This document shows, one piece after another, positions 7,538-16,471 of a stretch of DNA of 64,000 nucleotides. The stretch lies in contig NZ_AUHT01000008.1 of the NCBI RefSeq assembly GCF_000423325.1, positions 186,001-250,000 on the forward strand, read 5' to 3'. This stretch comes from Lysobacter defluvii IMMIB APB-9 = DSM 18482. Its GTDB lineage: Bacteria; Pseudomonadota; Gammaproteobacteria; Xanthomonadales; Xanthomonadaceae. The position numbers and the translations under genes are program-made. Below the pieces are notes generated by a model. That model ran no database searches. It saw nothing but the letters and a program-made list of their open reading frames with translations, and had not been told where the DNA came from. The first letter of the stretch is position 1. Each line of letters begins with the position of its first letter.

Positions 7538-9133
7538 TCATGCGCCAGCATCACTCCCAGTGTCGGCGCCAACTGCCTTCCCTAGCTTTGTTCTTGCCAC
7601 AGCTCCCACTATCACTAGTAGTGACCTGGCCCTGGATGCCCCGACGTAACTGAGCTCGTCATTGTTGGCCGATACGAAGTCCACTAACAGAATGACAGCT
7701 GGCGACTCCAAGCCTTTGAATCCAGCTATGGTGTCCACTGTCACAGCGCCTGCATCCCGTTGAAGGGCGTTCGTTGTCATGAACCCCGCCGCGGAAAGCA
7801 TGGCTCTTACTGCATCGGCAACCTTCAGACCAGGAACCAATACGGCGATCTCCGTCGGCAGCATCTCCTGATCACGAACCAGCTCACGCACCGCGTCCAC
7901 TACTTCATCCGGACCTCTGGAAAATGGCACCTCCAGATGAACGACGCGCCGGCCCTCAGGCCCGCAGCAGCTGATTAATGGTCCGCGGTACAGTCGCTCA
8001 GTGACTGCGGCGACCCGCCGGGTGTTCCTCAAGTTCAGGCGCAATGGAAATCCTGACGCCTGCAGCCTCGTCTGAAGGTCATCCCTCGCTCGGTAAACTG
8101 CTTGATTCGAATCGAAGAAAACGCGAAGCAGGCCGGTGGACAAGAGGCAGCGCTCAAGCTCATCCCACTGATTCCAGTCTACGTCCTGCCCTTCATCTAC
8201 TATCACTGCATCGTAGCGGTCGCGAGGAGATCTCACGACGGTCTCGAGTGTCTCAACGTCAAGGTTGGCCTGATCCCCGATGCGGCGGCGCAAGTCCTCC
8301 ACCAATGCGCCACTCAAACAGCACAACAACGTCCTCAAGCCCCTCCCTGCATAGCGGATGGAAAGCTCTACCGCGACAACTGTCTTCCCGGTTCCTGCAC
8401 CGCCTTCTACGACGACGCGAGGGTATTCGTCGATGGAACTGATAGCCAGAAGCTGAGCGCCAGTTAGAAGTGCATCTTGTTCGGCAAGATCCGCGGAAAC
8501 TTGGCGATGCAGCGGAACTGTCAGGTTCGCAGGCGCAGCGATAACTCTATCGATCGCCTCCATTCCTTCACGACCAGGGCCGACCTCCCTATCAGAGCAG
8601 GCGTGGGACGAAAGGCGCGCCAGCAACCAATCCTCAAATCTGTCTCTGAGATCACTTGAAAAGCAGAAGAGCTCGCGCTCGTATCCCGCCACCAGCGAAT
8701 CTCTTGATTGGCAATCAGGGAGAATCGCCCCATGTCTAAGTCGAACCCGCGCATCGGGCCATCCACGAGCCGCTTTGAACTTCTTCAGGAGTTCATGCTT
8801 TGACTTCATGGCTTGACCGAGCGGGTCCTTGATCCGATGAGTTATTCCCATCGAGTCCTTAGATGTCCAAGACCCGGCGCTCGGATTGTGGCTGACCAGC
8901 CCCCCCTTCACTTCCAGGAACAGGACTCCGTGACGGGGATGAGCGACCACAAAGTCCGCCTCACCGTCGACCTCGGCGCCGGTGCTAGTCAGCCCCCACC
9001 ATGGACGCGAGTAATAAACTGACCACGCGTCATCCAAGGTCTGCTGAAATGCAGCATAGACCTCACGCTCAGCGCGGCGGCGAGGATCGCTTACCACCCA
9101 CGTCGGCAGTCGACGCGGCCACATCACTGCCAT
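7538..9133 (-). CDS. NERD nuclease domain fused to SF1 helicase/ATPase
   Basis: 531 residues, ATG at 9133 with GGAG nine bases before it and six bases after the DrmB stop. The N-terminal NERD-type domain (about 20-130) carries the nuclease-like D...ExK pattern: D60 in GEADFVV, then E74 and K76 in LFLEVKGG. The C-terminal part is a superfamily 1 helicase. It shows Walker A GGAGTGKT (244-251), Walker B IVDEGQD (311-317), FFDSNQAVYR (about 339-348), TIAGFKGLESPAV (about 468-480) and ELSYVGASRAR (493-503), as in UvrD/UrvD-like enzymes. It is the last gene of the UvrD-DrmA-DrmB operon and, among the four, the only one with an evident nuclease motif, so it may be the DNA-cutting component. That role is inference. 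Confidence 0.8.
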   Translation of the reverse strand: MAVMWPRRLPTWVVSDPRRRAEREVYAAFQQTLDDAWSVYYSRPWWGLTSTGAEVDGEADFVVAHPRHGVLFLEVKGGLVSHNPSAGSWTSKDSMGITHRIKDPLGQAMKSKHELLKKFKAARGWPDARVRLRHGAILPDCQSRDSLVAGYERELFCFSSDLRDRFEDWLLARLSSHACSDREVGPGREGMEAIDRVIAAPANLTVPLHRQVSADLAEQDALLTGAQLLAISSIDEYPRVVVEGGAGTGKTVVAVELSIRYAGRGLRTLLCCLSGALVEDLRRRIGDQANLDVETLETVVRSPRDRYDAVIVDEGQDVDWNQWDELERCLLSTGLLRVFFDSNQAVYRARDDLQTRLQASGFPLRLNLRNTRRVAAVTERLYRGPLISCCGPEGRRVVHLEVPFSRGPDEVVDAVRELVRDQEMLPTEIAVLVPGLKVADAVRAMLSAAGFMTTNALQRDAGAVTVDTIAGFKGLESPAVILLVDFVSANNDELSYVGASRARSLLVIVGAVARTKLGKAVGADTGSDAGA

Positions 9134-9139
9134 GATTCG

Positions 9140-10993
9140 CTACTCCGCCAAGTCCGCAAAGAAGCCGACGGACGCCTCGACACCCTGAGCGCCGTCCCAT
9201 ATGCGTTCGGTAAGCAAAGCACGATCAAGGAAGCGATTGTGAAGCTCGCATGACGTCTCCGGCACAAGCAGGCATGAGTGACAGGCAGCAACCGAGTGAC
9301 TCTCTGGCGCGCCAGTCTCTCCACTCATACATAGAGGGTCCGCTGCACACCAGCGCATTGACTGCAATGCACCAAGGAGAGTGGGTTCAAGTAGTTCTGG
9401 GTTCGCTCGCCGCTGCAATCCGCCCAAGGTTCCGTCAGAGTCGGAAGTAGCCGTATAGATCAACACGCCACACATCCCGCTGTCCTCATCGTCGCTGACG
9501 TAGAGCCTCTCTCTCAGGGATGCGCTTGAGTACCCGCACTCAAGCGTGAGCTGTGAGATCAGCGCGTGCGCAAAGGCGTGCACCATCAGGAGCCTCGGTG
9601 AAGCATCAAACGGGATTGGATCGTTTGGATGCCGACGCCTCCAATCAGCTTGCCAAGACTTTGCTGCAGGCTCCACGCGCTGAGCTACAACCGGATCACG
9701 CTCCCAAACGCTCAGTCTTTCTGGATTGAGCTGAATGAAGATCCCCTCGCCTCTCACTTCCACTGCTGGCAGCCACTCCAGCTCAGAATTGGAGAGCGGC
9801 GCAATACCTCCTCCTTCCGGATCAAACGGAGGCGAGATCCGCGTGAACCCCTTCACTACCCGAACCTCTCTAAGACGGGCCACCCGGACGACTCGAATGA
9901 CGTGCTCCCGCAACGAGTCCGGTACCACCTCGCGATGGATTTCAAACTCTTCGTCCCGCTCATCGACCGCCCCCGTGAACACCTGGTACTCGTCGCGCCT
10001 CAAGTCACCCGTGTCAATCGCGTCAACATCGACGAGCATTTCCTCAAACACCCTTGCAAGCTCTTCGGCACTAGTGTTTTCGCGCTCCAGGACCCGGCTG
10101 AGATGCTGAGAGGACTTGATGTAGGCAACCCGGCTCTCCTCCCCGACAATATCCAGCAGCGTGTCCCAGTAATCCCCCAGGACCCGCTGCAGCGTGCGAG
10201 TCCATGGTGGAATATCGAGCGCGGACTCCGTCACAGGGTAGTAGAGGTTGGACGCGCCACGCTGGACGACGCGAAAGCTCCCCTCATCTCCACTGCATTT
10301 GCACGACGCATCAGGAGTATGCAGCCATGGACGCTTCCCGTTGCACACCAGACCCGAAAGCGCCTTCTCCCCAAAGGCCCCATCCAACGAACGACGCTGT
10401 CTGCACTCTGGGCACTCAAGGATGAGGCCGCCAAGGCCTGGACCGACGGAAGATAGCTTTAGCCTGTCCCTACACTTGCAGCCGGGCTTGTGGGGCAGCC
10501 ACCAGTTCCATGGGAACTCGTCCAAATGGCCCTCGGTACAGGCAGTCACAAAGCGCACCGGGATTGCGAACACCTTCTCGTCCCGACGCGCGTTGGTGCA
10601 CGCCGCGCAGTACCGGTGTGCACGTCCGGGAAGAGCGCCCCACTTGGACGCCGGCCGCAGGATCTCGCAGCTTGGGCACTGGAGCCACTCGGGAAATCGT
10701 CGAATTACGAGCGCGGCCGGATCTGGAGTGACGCCATCCGCCAACTTCGCATCCTTGTCCAAGACGGGAGCAAGCCGGAAGTACTTCTTGCCGAGCTTCT
10801 TGCAGAGACGCCGCTCGATCACCTTCTGATATTTGAGGTTCCCCGCGAGCGGGGCACCTGAGTCCCACTCTTCAAGACCTGCGCTCACGCCTGAGACAGG
10901 CCCCTGCTCGGCACGCATATCCATGATGGCCCCGGGTGCGTAAGTCATAACGACCGCGCTCCGCCGGAGCTCTCCCACAAGGTTATCAACCAC
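9140..10993 (-). CDS. drmB: DrmB-like protein (DUF1998), DISARM core
   Basis: 617 residues from a GTG at 10993. The start is fixed by GGAGG seven bases upstream and overlaps the end of drmA by eight bases. The opening GELRRSAVVMTYAPGAIMDM is typical of DrmB. Several cysteine pairs suggest zinc binding (C106/C109, C129/C132, C172/C174, C194/C197, C231/C233). The C-terminal DUF1998 domain includes MVHAFAHALISQLTLECGYS at about 465-485, YVSDDE, and a final cysteine cluster ACHSCLLVPETSCELHNRF. In DISARM, DrmB forms a complex with the DrmA helicase and is required for phage defence. Here it lies between drmA and the NERD-helicase gene. The length is close to family size and no key feature seems missing. 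Confidence 0.85.
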   Translation of the reverse strand: MVDNLVGELRRSAVVMTYAPGAIMDMRAEQGPVSGVSAGLEEWDSGAPLAGNLKYQKVIERRLCKKLGKKYFRLAPVLDKDAKLADGVTPDPAALVIRRFPEWLQCPSCEILRPASKWGALPGRAHRYCAACTNARRDEKVFAIPVRFVTACTEGHLDEFPWNWWLPHKPGCKCRDRLKLSSVGPGLGGLILECPECRQRRSLDGAFGEKALSGLVCNGKRPWLHTPDASCKCSGDEGSFRVVQRGASNLYYPVTESALDIPPWTRTLQRVLGDYWDTLLDIVGEESRVAYIKSSQHLSRVLERENTSAEELARVFEEMLVDVDAIDTGDLRRDEYQVFTGAVDERDEEFEIHREVVPDSLREHVIRVVRVARLREVRVVKGFTRISPPFDPEGGGIAPLSNSELEWLPAVEVRGEGIFIQLNPERLSVWERDPVVAQRVEPAAKSWQADWRRRHPNDPIPFDASPRLLMVHAFAHALISQLTLECGYSSASLRERLYVSDDEDSGMCGVLIYTATSDSDGTLGGLQRRANPELLEPTLLGALQSMRWCAADPLCMSGETGAPESHSVAACHSCLLVPETSCELHNRFLDRALLTERIWDGAQGVEASVGFFADLAE

Positions 10994-13900
10994 TAGTTTT
11001 CCTCCACCTCGGGACCGGCTTCTGCGTAGTGCCCGCAGTTTGGTCCGACGGTCGACCGCCTCGCGGCCTCAACACTTCGGCCATTCTGAAGCGGGTCGAA
11101 GCCTCGACACTGCGCATATTGTTCATCGTCGGCCACGCCGCCGGGGGCAACCTGCCCGCCGCCCGCCTCTGTGCGTTCAAGTCCGCAGAGATGAGAAGCG
11201 ATTCATTTGGCTTCCACCGGTTGTTGTACGCGACGGGCTTTCTCGCATCCCAGTTACCTAGGCGCTCGTCAACTTCACTCGAACACGCCCGCAGCTCTCG
11301 CTCGTCAACTGACGACACGCGCCGCTCTATCTCCGCTACCACGTGCGCCAGCAGGCTGTCCGGCGCAGCCCCCAAGTCTGGACGACTCCGCATAGCCGGG
11401 TCACCGTGGCGGATCATCGCCACAAGGGCTGCATGCAACGCGCGATCTCGAGCACGGGATGCAAATGGTGTGACGCTCGTTGCCTCAACGTCCCTATACA
11501 GTGAGGAGTGCCACCCGACGAACGTTTCATAGTGCGACCGATCGCGAGGCTTCGCAGCATTAAGTACCGACACTACGATCCCGGGGAAGACACTACGGCC
11601 AACACGGCTGGTTGCCTGGATGTACTCTGATCGGGTTTTTGGCTGTCCGTTGACTACCATCAGCCCTAGTCTCGAAACGTCCACGCCCACACTGACCATG
11701 TTCGTTGCGAGCACAACGTCTACCGAGCCGGCATTGCCCGCCTTTATCTTTAGCTCATTCAGTATTTCAAGGATCTCTTTCTGTGAAACGCGGGAGGTAA
11801 GCTCACGCGGAGGCGCCATTAAACGCACATCTTCCTCCCTTTGAGTTGCGTACAAGCGCATGGAGTCGGGCACGTCGTCGAGCATCTGCACGATCGCTCC
11901 GCCAAGCTCTCTCAAAGAATTGAAGTACGCGAGAAGTGTCGAGTACCCGTCGCGACTCTGGTCCGACAGGCCTACAGTATCGCCGCACGACTGAAGCAGC
12001 GATCCCGCGGTGGCCTGCAGAGCAAACTTGGCCGACCGGCCTGCAGTAGTGACTGCCAAATAGAGCCGTGCGGGTTTAGTCAGATCCTTGACGGCGAAGC
12101 CGGAGTCATCATGATCGATTCCAGGCGGTGGGAACTGACAACTTTCCCGATCGAACAAGGCTCGAACCTGATCCGCAGCGCGCCTGATCGTTGCGGTCGA
12201 CCCAATGATCTTGGCTCGCCGCTGGCCTTTTCGCAAAAGCCAGTCAAAAGCAACTTCGTAGATCCCCGCGATCGTTCCCAATGGCCCAGATATCAGGTGG
12301 AGTTCATCCTGGATAATGAGGTCGGGTGACTGGTCTGTTCCGAACCCAAATAGATCTGCCACTTCGGCTCTTGTTGGGAGCAGAGCGAACTTGTCTATCG
12401 TCCCGATCAACAGAGTAGGTCTTTGGCGATAGATATCTTCGTCCACAGTAAACACCGGCCACGAACCGAAACCTGGGCCAAGTGAACACGATTGGCTCTC
12501 GCAATAAGGCTGAACCGACGATGCGCGCTCATCGTAGTGCCAGCGGACAGGCCCCTGGCAACAAGGACAGGAATCGATCTGCTCCGCACTCGTGCCGTCT
12601 CGATTCGATCTGCTTGCCAAGGCGTCCTTGAATGAGTTTGGAGTGGCATCGCCTCCAACCCACAGGCCGATGGAAAATGGCACGTTCCCAGCGTCTCGAT
12701 CGAAAGGCATACCCGCTACACGGTTCCTGCGGATGAGCTCGCAGGCGAGTATCAAGGACGTCGCACGCTCGAACTGCTGAGCTGTCAGGAGCCGTAGCGT
12801 ATATCGCATAACTGCAGCATTCCCTGCACCGGCGTCCGGGTTGGTGTGCAGGGTGCGCCGATGAAACGCCAGCATTGCGACCAGTGCCAGGTAGGCTTCT
12901 GTCTTGCCGCCACCCGTGGGAAACCAGAGCAGATCGAGGATATCGCGCCCGTGAGCATCCGGCTTACAGACAGACTCGGCCGCCAAGAGGATGAAGCCAA
13001 GCTGGAATGGTCGCCAACACAAAGGTCCACGGCCGGCCGAAGTCTTCCAGGAGTGTTGGAGCGCCATAGCTGCGTTCGCGAGACGGAAGGAACCGAGCAA
13101 CTCACGATCAGCTGCCATGGCATCGATGCCGGTCTCCATCCTCCGCATGACGTCGGCGCAGACCTGAAGATGGGAGGATGCAATCGGCCTGAGGCTCTCA
13201 GCCAAACCTTCCGCCTCCCCCTGCTTGAGCTTGATCCACTCACCGTATGCTTCGGGCAGCTTTTTGAGCTGCGCGAGAAGCAGGTCGTCCTCCAGACGCG
13301 ACAACCTCTCAGCTTGGAATGCGCCACTTGCAACCAAGCCGGCGAAGACATCGTGGCCATCTTCGCGAAAGGCAATGACAGGTGTCTCGGGAATCCACTC
13401 GGTTGTCACTTCCTGGGCTTCAACTCCGGTTGATTGCCATGACGCCGAGCATTGATGCCCTGTCGCAAACTCGGGTGAGTTCCGGTAAAGAAGGCGAGCA
13501 ACTCTCTCATCCGCGTCATTAGCAACGAGTCGCTGAGGTCGAGGAATGATTCGAGTGTCGCCCGCGGGCGTTATTCTCATTCTGGTCTGAAACAGCGTGA
13601 GGCTCTCACCGACATTTCGTTCCTCGCGCGGCGGCGTGCTCCGGTTGATCAGAGTGACGGTCACCAGTGTGCCAACCGAGCTTCGACGAGTGCGGACATG
13701 GAGATCCACCGTCGCCTCAAGGTTCGCGGCGCTCAGCAAGTGGCTTTTCTCGCTACTCTCCGGTAATTCGTAGCTTTTCAGGCAGATGCGGTGCGGCTCT
13801 CGCGTCCAGCGGTGCCTTGGTGGTGTGAGCGCTTCGTGGCGATACGTCGCGAACTCGATCTCAATGTCGACAGAGGCTGGGCCGGCAGTTTCGGCGACAC

Positions 13901-14168
13901 AGAATGAGATCCCCATAGTGCAGGGGCGCTGTTGGCCGACCGGGGTAGATGTTGATGGAACATCATCCGCTTCATCGTCACCTTCAGCGCCGTCATCTTC
14001 CTCAGCGCCCATTCGCTCACCTAGCGGCCACAGGACCCCGGTGAGATAGACATCTGATGGCCGCACGCGTTCGCCCTCGAGAACCTCGTCCTTTTCATGC
14101 GGGCCGATCAGGTCGCGGCGCAGGCGCTCCGTGATTTGACATCTGACTTCAACAGGCGACATCTTCAC
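10986..14168 (-). CDS. drmA: DrmA-like SF2 helicase, DISARM core
   Basis: 1060 residues from the GTG at 14168; the ATG at 14162 is an alternative, but the GGTGA stretch is better spaced for the GTG. It shows Walker A FPTGGGKTEA (416-425), a cysteine knuckle starting CPCC (534-537, then C556 and C561), a DELH box (621-624), motif III STAT (657-660), ATNMVSVGVDV (about 821-831) and motif VI QATSRVGR (851-858). This is a full superfamily 2 helicase core with the long N-terminal region typical of DrmA. DrmA loads on and unwinds DNA in DISARM with DrmB. The gene follows the UvrD-like gene by six bases and overlaps drmB, so all are probably on one message. Residues 54-70 form a highly acidic linker. 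Confidence 0.87.
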   Translation of the reverse strand: MKMSPVEVRCQITERLRRDLIGPHEKDEVLEGERVRPSDVYLTGVLWPLGERMGAEEDDGAEGDDEADDVPSTSTPVGQQRPCTMGISFCVAETAGPASVDIEIEFATYRHEALTPPRHRWTREPHRICLKSYELPESSEKSHLLSAANLEATVDLHVRTRRSSVGTLVTVTLINRSTPPREERNVGESLTLFQTRMRITPAGDTRIIPRPQRLVANDADERVARLLYRNSPEFATGHQCSASWQSTGVEAQEVTTEWIPETPVIAFREDGHDVFAGLVASGAFQAERLSRLEDDLLLAQLKKLPEAYGEWIKLKQGEAEGLAESLRPIASSHLQVCADVMRRMETGIDAMAADRELLGSFRLANAAMALQHSWKTSAGRGPLCWRPFQLGFILLAAESVCKPDAHGRDILDLLWFPTGGGKTEAYLALVAMLAFHRRTLHTNPDAGAGNAAVMRYTLRLLTAQQFERATSLILACELIRRNRVAGMPFDRDAGNVPFSIGLWVGGDATPNSFKDALASRSNRDGTSAEQIDSCPCCQGPVRWHYDERASSVQPYCESQSCSLGPGFGSWPVFTVDEDIYRQRPTLLIGTIDKFALLPTRAEVADLFGFGTDQSPDLIIQDELHLISGPLGTIAGIYEVAFDWLLRKGQRRAKIIGSTATIRRAADQVRALFDRESCQFPPPGIDHDDSGFAVKDLTKPARLYLAVTTAGRSAKFALQATAGSLLQSCGDTVGLSDQSRDGYSTLLAYFNSLRELGGAIVQMLDDVPDSMRLYATQREEDVRLMAPPRELTSRVSQKEILEILNELKIKAGNAGSVDVVLATNMVSVGVDVSRLGLMVVNGQPKTRSEYIQATSRVGRSVFPGIVVSVLNAAKPRDRSHYETFVGWHSSLYRDVEATSVTPFASRARDRALHAALVAMIRHGDPAMRSRPDLGAAPDSLLAHVVAEIERRVSSVDERELRACSSEVDERLGNWDARKPVAYNNRWKPNESLLISADLNAQRRAAGRLPPAAWPTMNNMRSVEASTRFRMAEVLRPRGGRPSDQTAGTTQKPVPRWRKTSG

Positions 14169-14174
14169 TTTCTC

Positions 14175-16091
14175 TCACCGAAAGTAAGCAAACGGGTACG
14201 CGAGCAGCATTGGTGCGGCAAGGAACCCAGATTCCCGCCACGGCGAATGAAGCAGCTCTCGAGCAGGGTCATCCGGAGCGAGCGCGATCGTTCGGAACCC
14301 AAAAATCGTCATGTATCTCAGCTGGGAGGGAGGCCTGGTGCGTCCAAGCCTCACCTTTTCCTCCACGGTCTTCGCTATGGCGAACATGTCGTGGTTCAAC
14401 GTAGACGAGAGGTAACAAAGGCGGTCCGAAGAGTCATTGAGGCAGACTTGATAGCGCCATTCGGTCGCTTCGCTCGTCGACGAGGCGTAGCCTTGCCACA
14501 TTTGAGAGCCCAAGCTCATCACTCGAGCTTGCGCTGCCTCGGCGTCCGCACGTGAATGGAAAAGCCGAATACCAACAAGCCCCGCCGAGTCAATATCTCG
14601 AGCCCGCCCGACTTCCACACGCGCACGCGCGCATGGCTTGCCGTTGGCCCAATGGTAGGGCGTGTATGCCCTACCGGAGGGTTTGAGTGTTTTTGAACTC
14701 ACTTTCGAAGCGGCGCCCCCGACATGAAGTCGACCCCGGGCACGAGTTGCTCCCACAAAGACAACCCTTGCCTCTTCGTCCAGACTGCTCTCGTCGCCAT
14801 TAGGAAATGCGGAGTCGGCCAGATACAGGCGAACCTCATTTGCTTCCCTTCCCTTAGAGCCATGGATGGTCCCGACCACAGGGCCAGTGGCTCCGAATTC
14901 GGGCGTTGATAGCTCCAACGGGGGTGAGGCACTTGCCAGCCGAGTGGCCATTTTGACAATCGACAGCCGACCATCGTTTCGTCCGAACGAGCCAAGAAGT
15001 AGCTTCCAAGCGCTCTCAGCGTTCACCGAGGACGTCGGCGTCCGTGACGCCCAACGCTTGGTGAACTCGGCTTCCTCCATATATGGCTCAACCCAGTCCC
15101 AGAATAGGACCGAGACCCAGCCATGGACGCAGACGGGCAGCCCGGCCATTCTCAGCCGATGAGGGCGGCCTGCTAACCAGCTGGATGCGTCCAGTGCCTC
15201 TCCGCGCGTCCTGAATAGCAGGAAAGCGTCCTCGATATCTTCCGGCAGACTCTTGAGATCATCGCGGTACAAGCCGAGGCGTCCATGATTGCTTGATCCA
15301 ATCAGATCCTTGACGGCTTGAAGGCGCTCCGCGCCTTTCTGTCCCTGTCCTCGAATCAACAGCCTCCCTTCAGCGAACACCTGCAGAAGTGTCGCGTCCT
15401 GAGTGCGATGCACTTGACTTAGATCCATTTCGCAGAATTGATCTGCCATGAACTCGCGAATCTGCTCGGGCAGGTTCCCCTCCACCGCACCATCGGCAGG
15501 CTCTGCAAAGCCATAAATGGCCTGAGCGTCGTCCGAAAAGACGCTTACGCCCGCTTCCTCCGGCAGTGCGTGGATAACCTCGAGCAGCAGTTCGGATCTC
15601 GAGCCGACAATGTCCTGAGCCTCATCGACCACGAGGTTGCGTACTGTTGAGAGGTACTCGAAAACGCCTTCGTGCTCACGGACAAGCTCAATGACACGCG
15701 CGATGTTGCTTTCGAAAGACCCGCTTATTGATGCGCGCTCGTCGAATCCAGAGTGGATAGCCCACGCATGGGAGTCGATTGTGGCGATGCGGAGCGCAGC
15801 AATGGTGGCCGGATCCTTAACATAGCTCGCCACTCGACTGCGCAACTCGTGGACAGCAGTTCTGGTAAAGCTGATTAACCAGATTTCGGACGCGTCAAGT
15901 CCTCCCGTCTCGATCAACCAAGCGATCCGCGCACACGCCGTTGCTGTCTTGCCCGTCCCCGGCCCAGCGTCGACCAGGATTCGCGCCCCAGCCTCTGCCT
16001 CGATGACGCGCCTCTGCTCCTCGGTCCACGGCGTTCCCGCGCCCCTCAGGGCACTGCTGCCGGGCTGCTCCCCCTGCCCCTGTACCCCCAC
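14175..16091 (-). CDS. UvrD-like SF1 helicase, first gene of the DISARM-like operon
   Basis: About 638 residues. The GTG at 16091 is preferred over that at 16097 because TAAGGA is then correctly spaced. Walker A GPGTGKT lies near residues 43-49, followed by ISFTRTAVHELRSRV (motif Ia), LVVDEAQDIVG (Walker B), FSDDAQAIYGF (motif III), TIHGSKGREANEV (motif V) and VVFVGATRARGRLHV (motif VI). These define a UvrD/PcrA-type ATPase; no nuclease motif is visible. The last 130 residues are unrecognised and could be a specific partner-binding domain. Six bases separate its stop from drmA. DISARM class I systems carry an SNF2-type helicase (DrmD) in a comparable accessory place, but this is a different superfamily. 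Confidence 0.82.
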   Translation of the reverse strand: MGVQGQGEQPGSSALRGAGTPWTEEQRRVIEAEAGARILVDAGPGTGKTATACARIAWLIETGGLDASEIWLISFTRTAVHELRSRVASYVKDPATIAALRIATIDSHAWAIHSGFDERASISGSFESNIARVIELVREHEGVFEYLSTVRNLVVDEAQDIVGSRSELLLEVIHALPEEAGVSVFSDDAQAIYGFAEPADGAVEGNLPEQIREFMADQFCEMDLSQVHRTQDATLLQVFAEGRLLIRGQGQKGAERLQAVKDLIGSSNHGRLGLYRDDLKSLPEDIEDAFLLFRTRGEALDASSWLAGRPHRLRMAGLPVCVHGWVSVLFWDWVEPYMEEAEFTKRWASRTPTSSVNAESAWKLLLGSFGRNDGRLSIVKMATRLASASPPLELSTPEFGATGPVVGTIHGSKGREANEVRLYLADSAFPNGDESSLDEEARVVFVGATRARGRLHVGGAASKVSSKTLKPSGRAYTPYHWANGKPCARARVEVGRARDIDSAGLVGIRLFHSRADAEAAQARVMSLGSQMWQGYASSTSEATEWRYQVCLNDSSDRLCYLSSTLNHDMFAIAKTVEEKVRLGRTRPPSQLRYMTIFGFRTIALAPDDPARELLHSPWRESGFLAAPMLLAYPFAYFR

Positions 16092-16097
16092 AAGCAC

Positions 16098-16344
16098 CCT
16101 TCCTTAGCGATTCGCTAGCTGGCTACAACGCGGCATCAGCCTACTGTCCGAAGGCCACACTTGCCGATGATCACACCAATTCCACGCCTTCCCAACAGGC
16201 GAAGTCAGGATTGCCCACTGAACAACCTCGCGACGCTTGCGCCGCCCCCGCCACAGTACCGGGCCTCAAGTTTGGTACAGTAATCGAATTGCGGCCACGT
16301 CAAACGCTTCTGGATCAGGCACTTAGTAGCGTGATTGCTTGCGC
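16098..16344. other. Upstream region of the DISARM-like operon, island edge
   Basis: Noncoding stretch between the first operon gene and the tRNA-like fragment. It must carry the leftward promoter. The best match I find reads TTGACG (complement of 16298-16303) and TACTGT (complement of 16277-16282), but the 15-base spacer is short, so I do not annotate it as a promoter. A five-base inverted repeat GTACC/GGTAC surrounds 16257-16278. Nothing else is evident. Confidence 0.35.
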
Positions 16345-16367
16345 TTCAAGTCCACCCATAGCCACCA
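16345..16367 (+). other. Detached tRNA 3' end, probable att site at island right end
   Basis: The 23 bases read as the 3' end of a tRNA. A T-loop TTCAAGT (16345-16351) is followed by the T-stem half CCACC (16352-16356), a seven-base acceptor half CATAGCC (16357-16363), discriminator A and CCA (16365-16367). The five bases before the T-loop do not pair with CCACC, so the rest of the tRNA is absent. A rho-independent terminator follows 18 bases later. This arrangement arises when an element inserts in the 3' end of a tRNA gene. The missing 5' acceptor would read GGCTATG, compatible with an elongator Met-type tRNA; that identity is a guess. Confidence 0.6.
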
Positions 16368-16385
16368 TTGATCGCGACAGGTCCG

Positions 16386-16409
16386 AACCCGCCAAGCGCG
16401 GGTTTTTTT
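16386..16409 (+). terminator. Rho-independent terminator after the tRNA remnant
   Basis: Seven-base-pair stem AACCCGC/GCGGGTT (16386-16392 with 16398-16404), five-base loop, and a run of seven T (16403-16409). It has no complete gene on its 5' side, which fits a terminator left behind with the tRNA 3' end. Confidence 0.75.
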
Positions 16410-16471
16410 GTGCCTGCACGCGGCTGGTGCCGAGCGGGCAACAAGCGTCGCCGTATCGGCAACACCACGAG

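Noticed and set aside
16277..16303. Promoter TTGACG/TACTGT for the DISARM-like operon
   Set aside because: The spacer is only 15 bases and the -10 match is poor; not enough to annotate.
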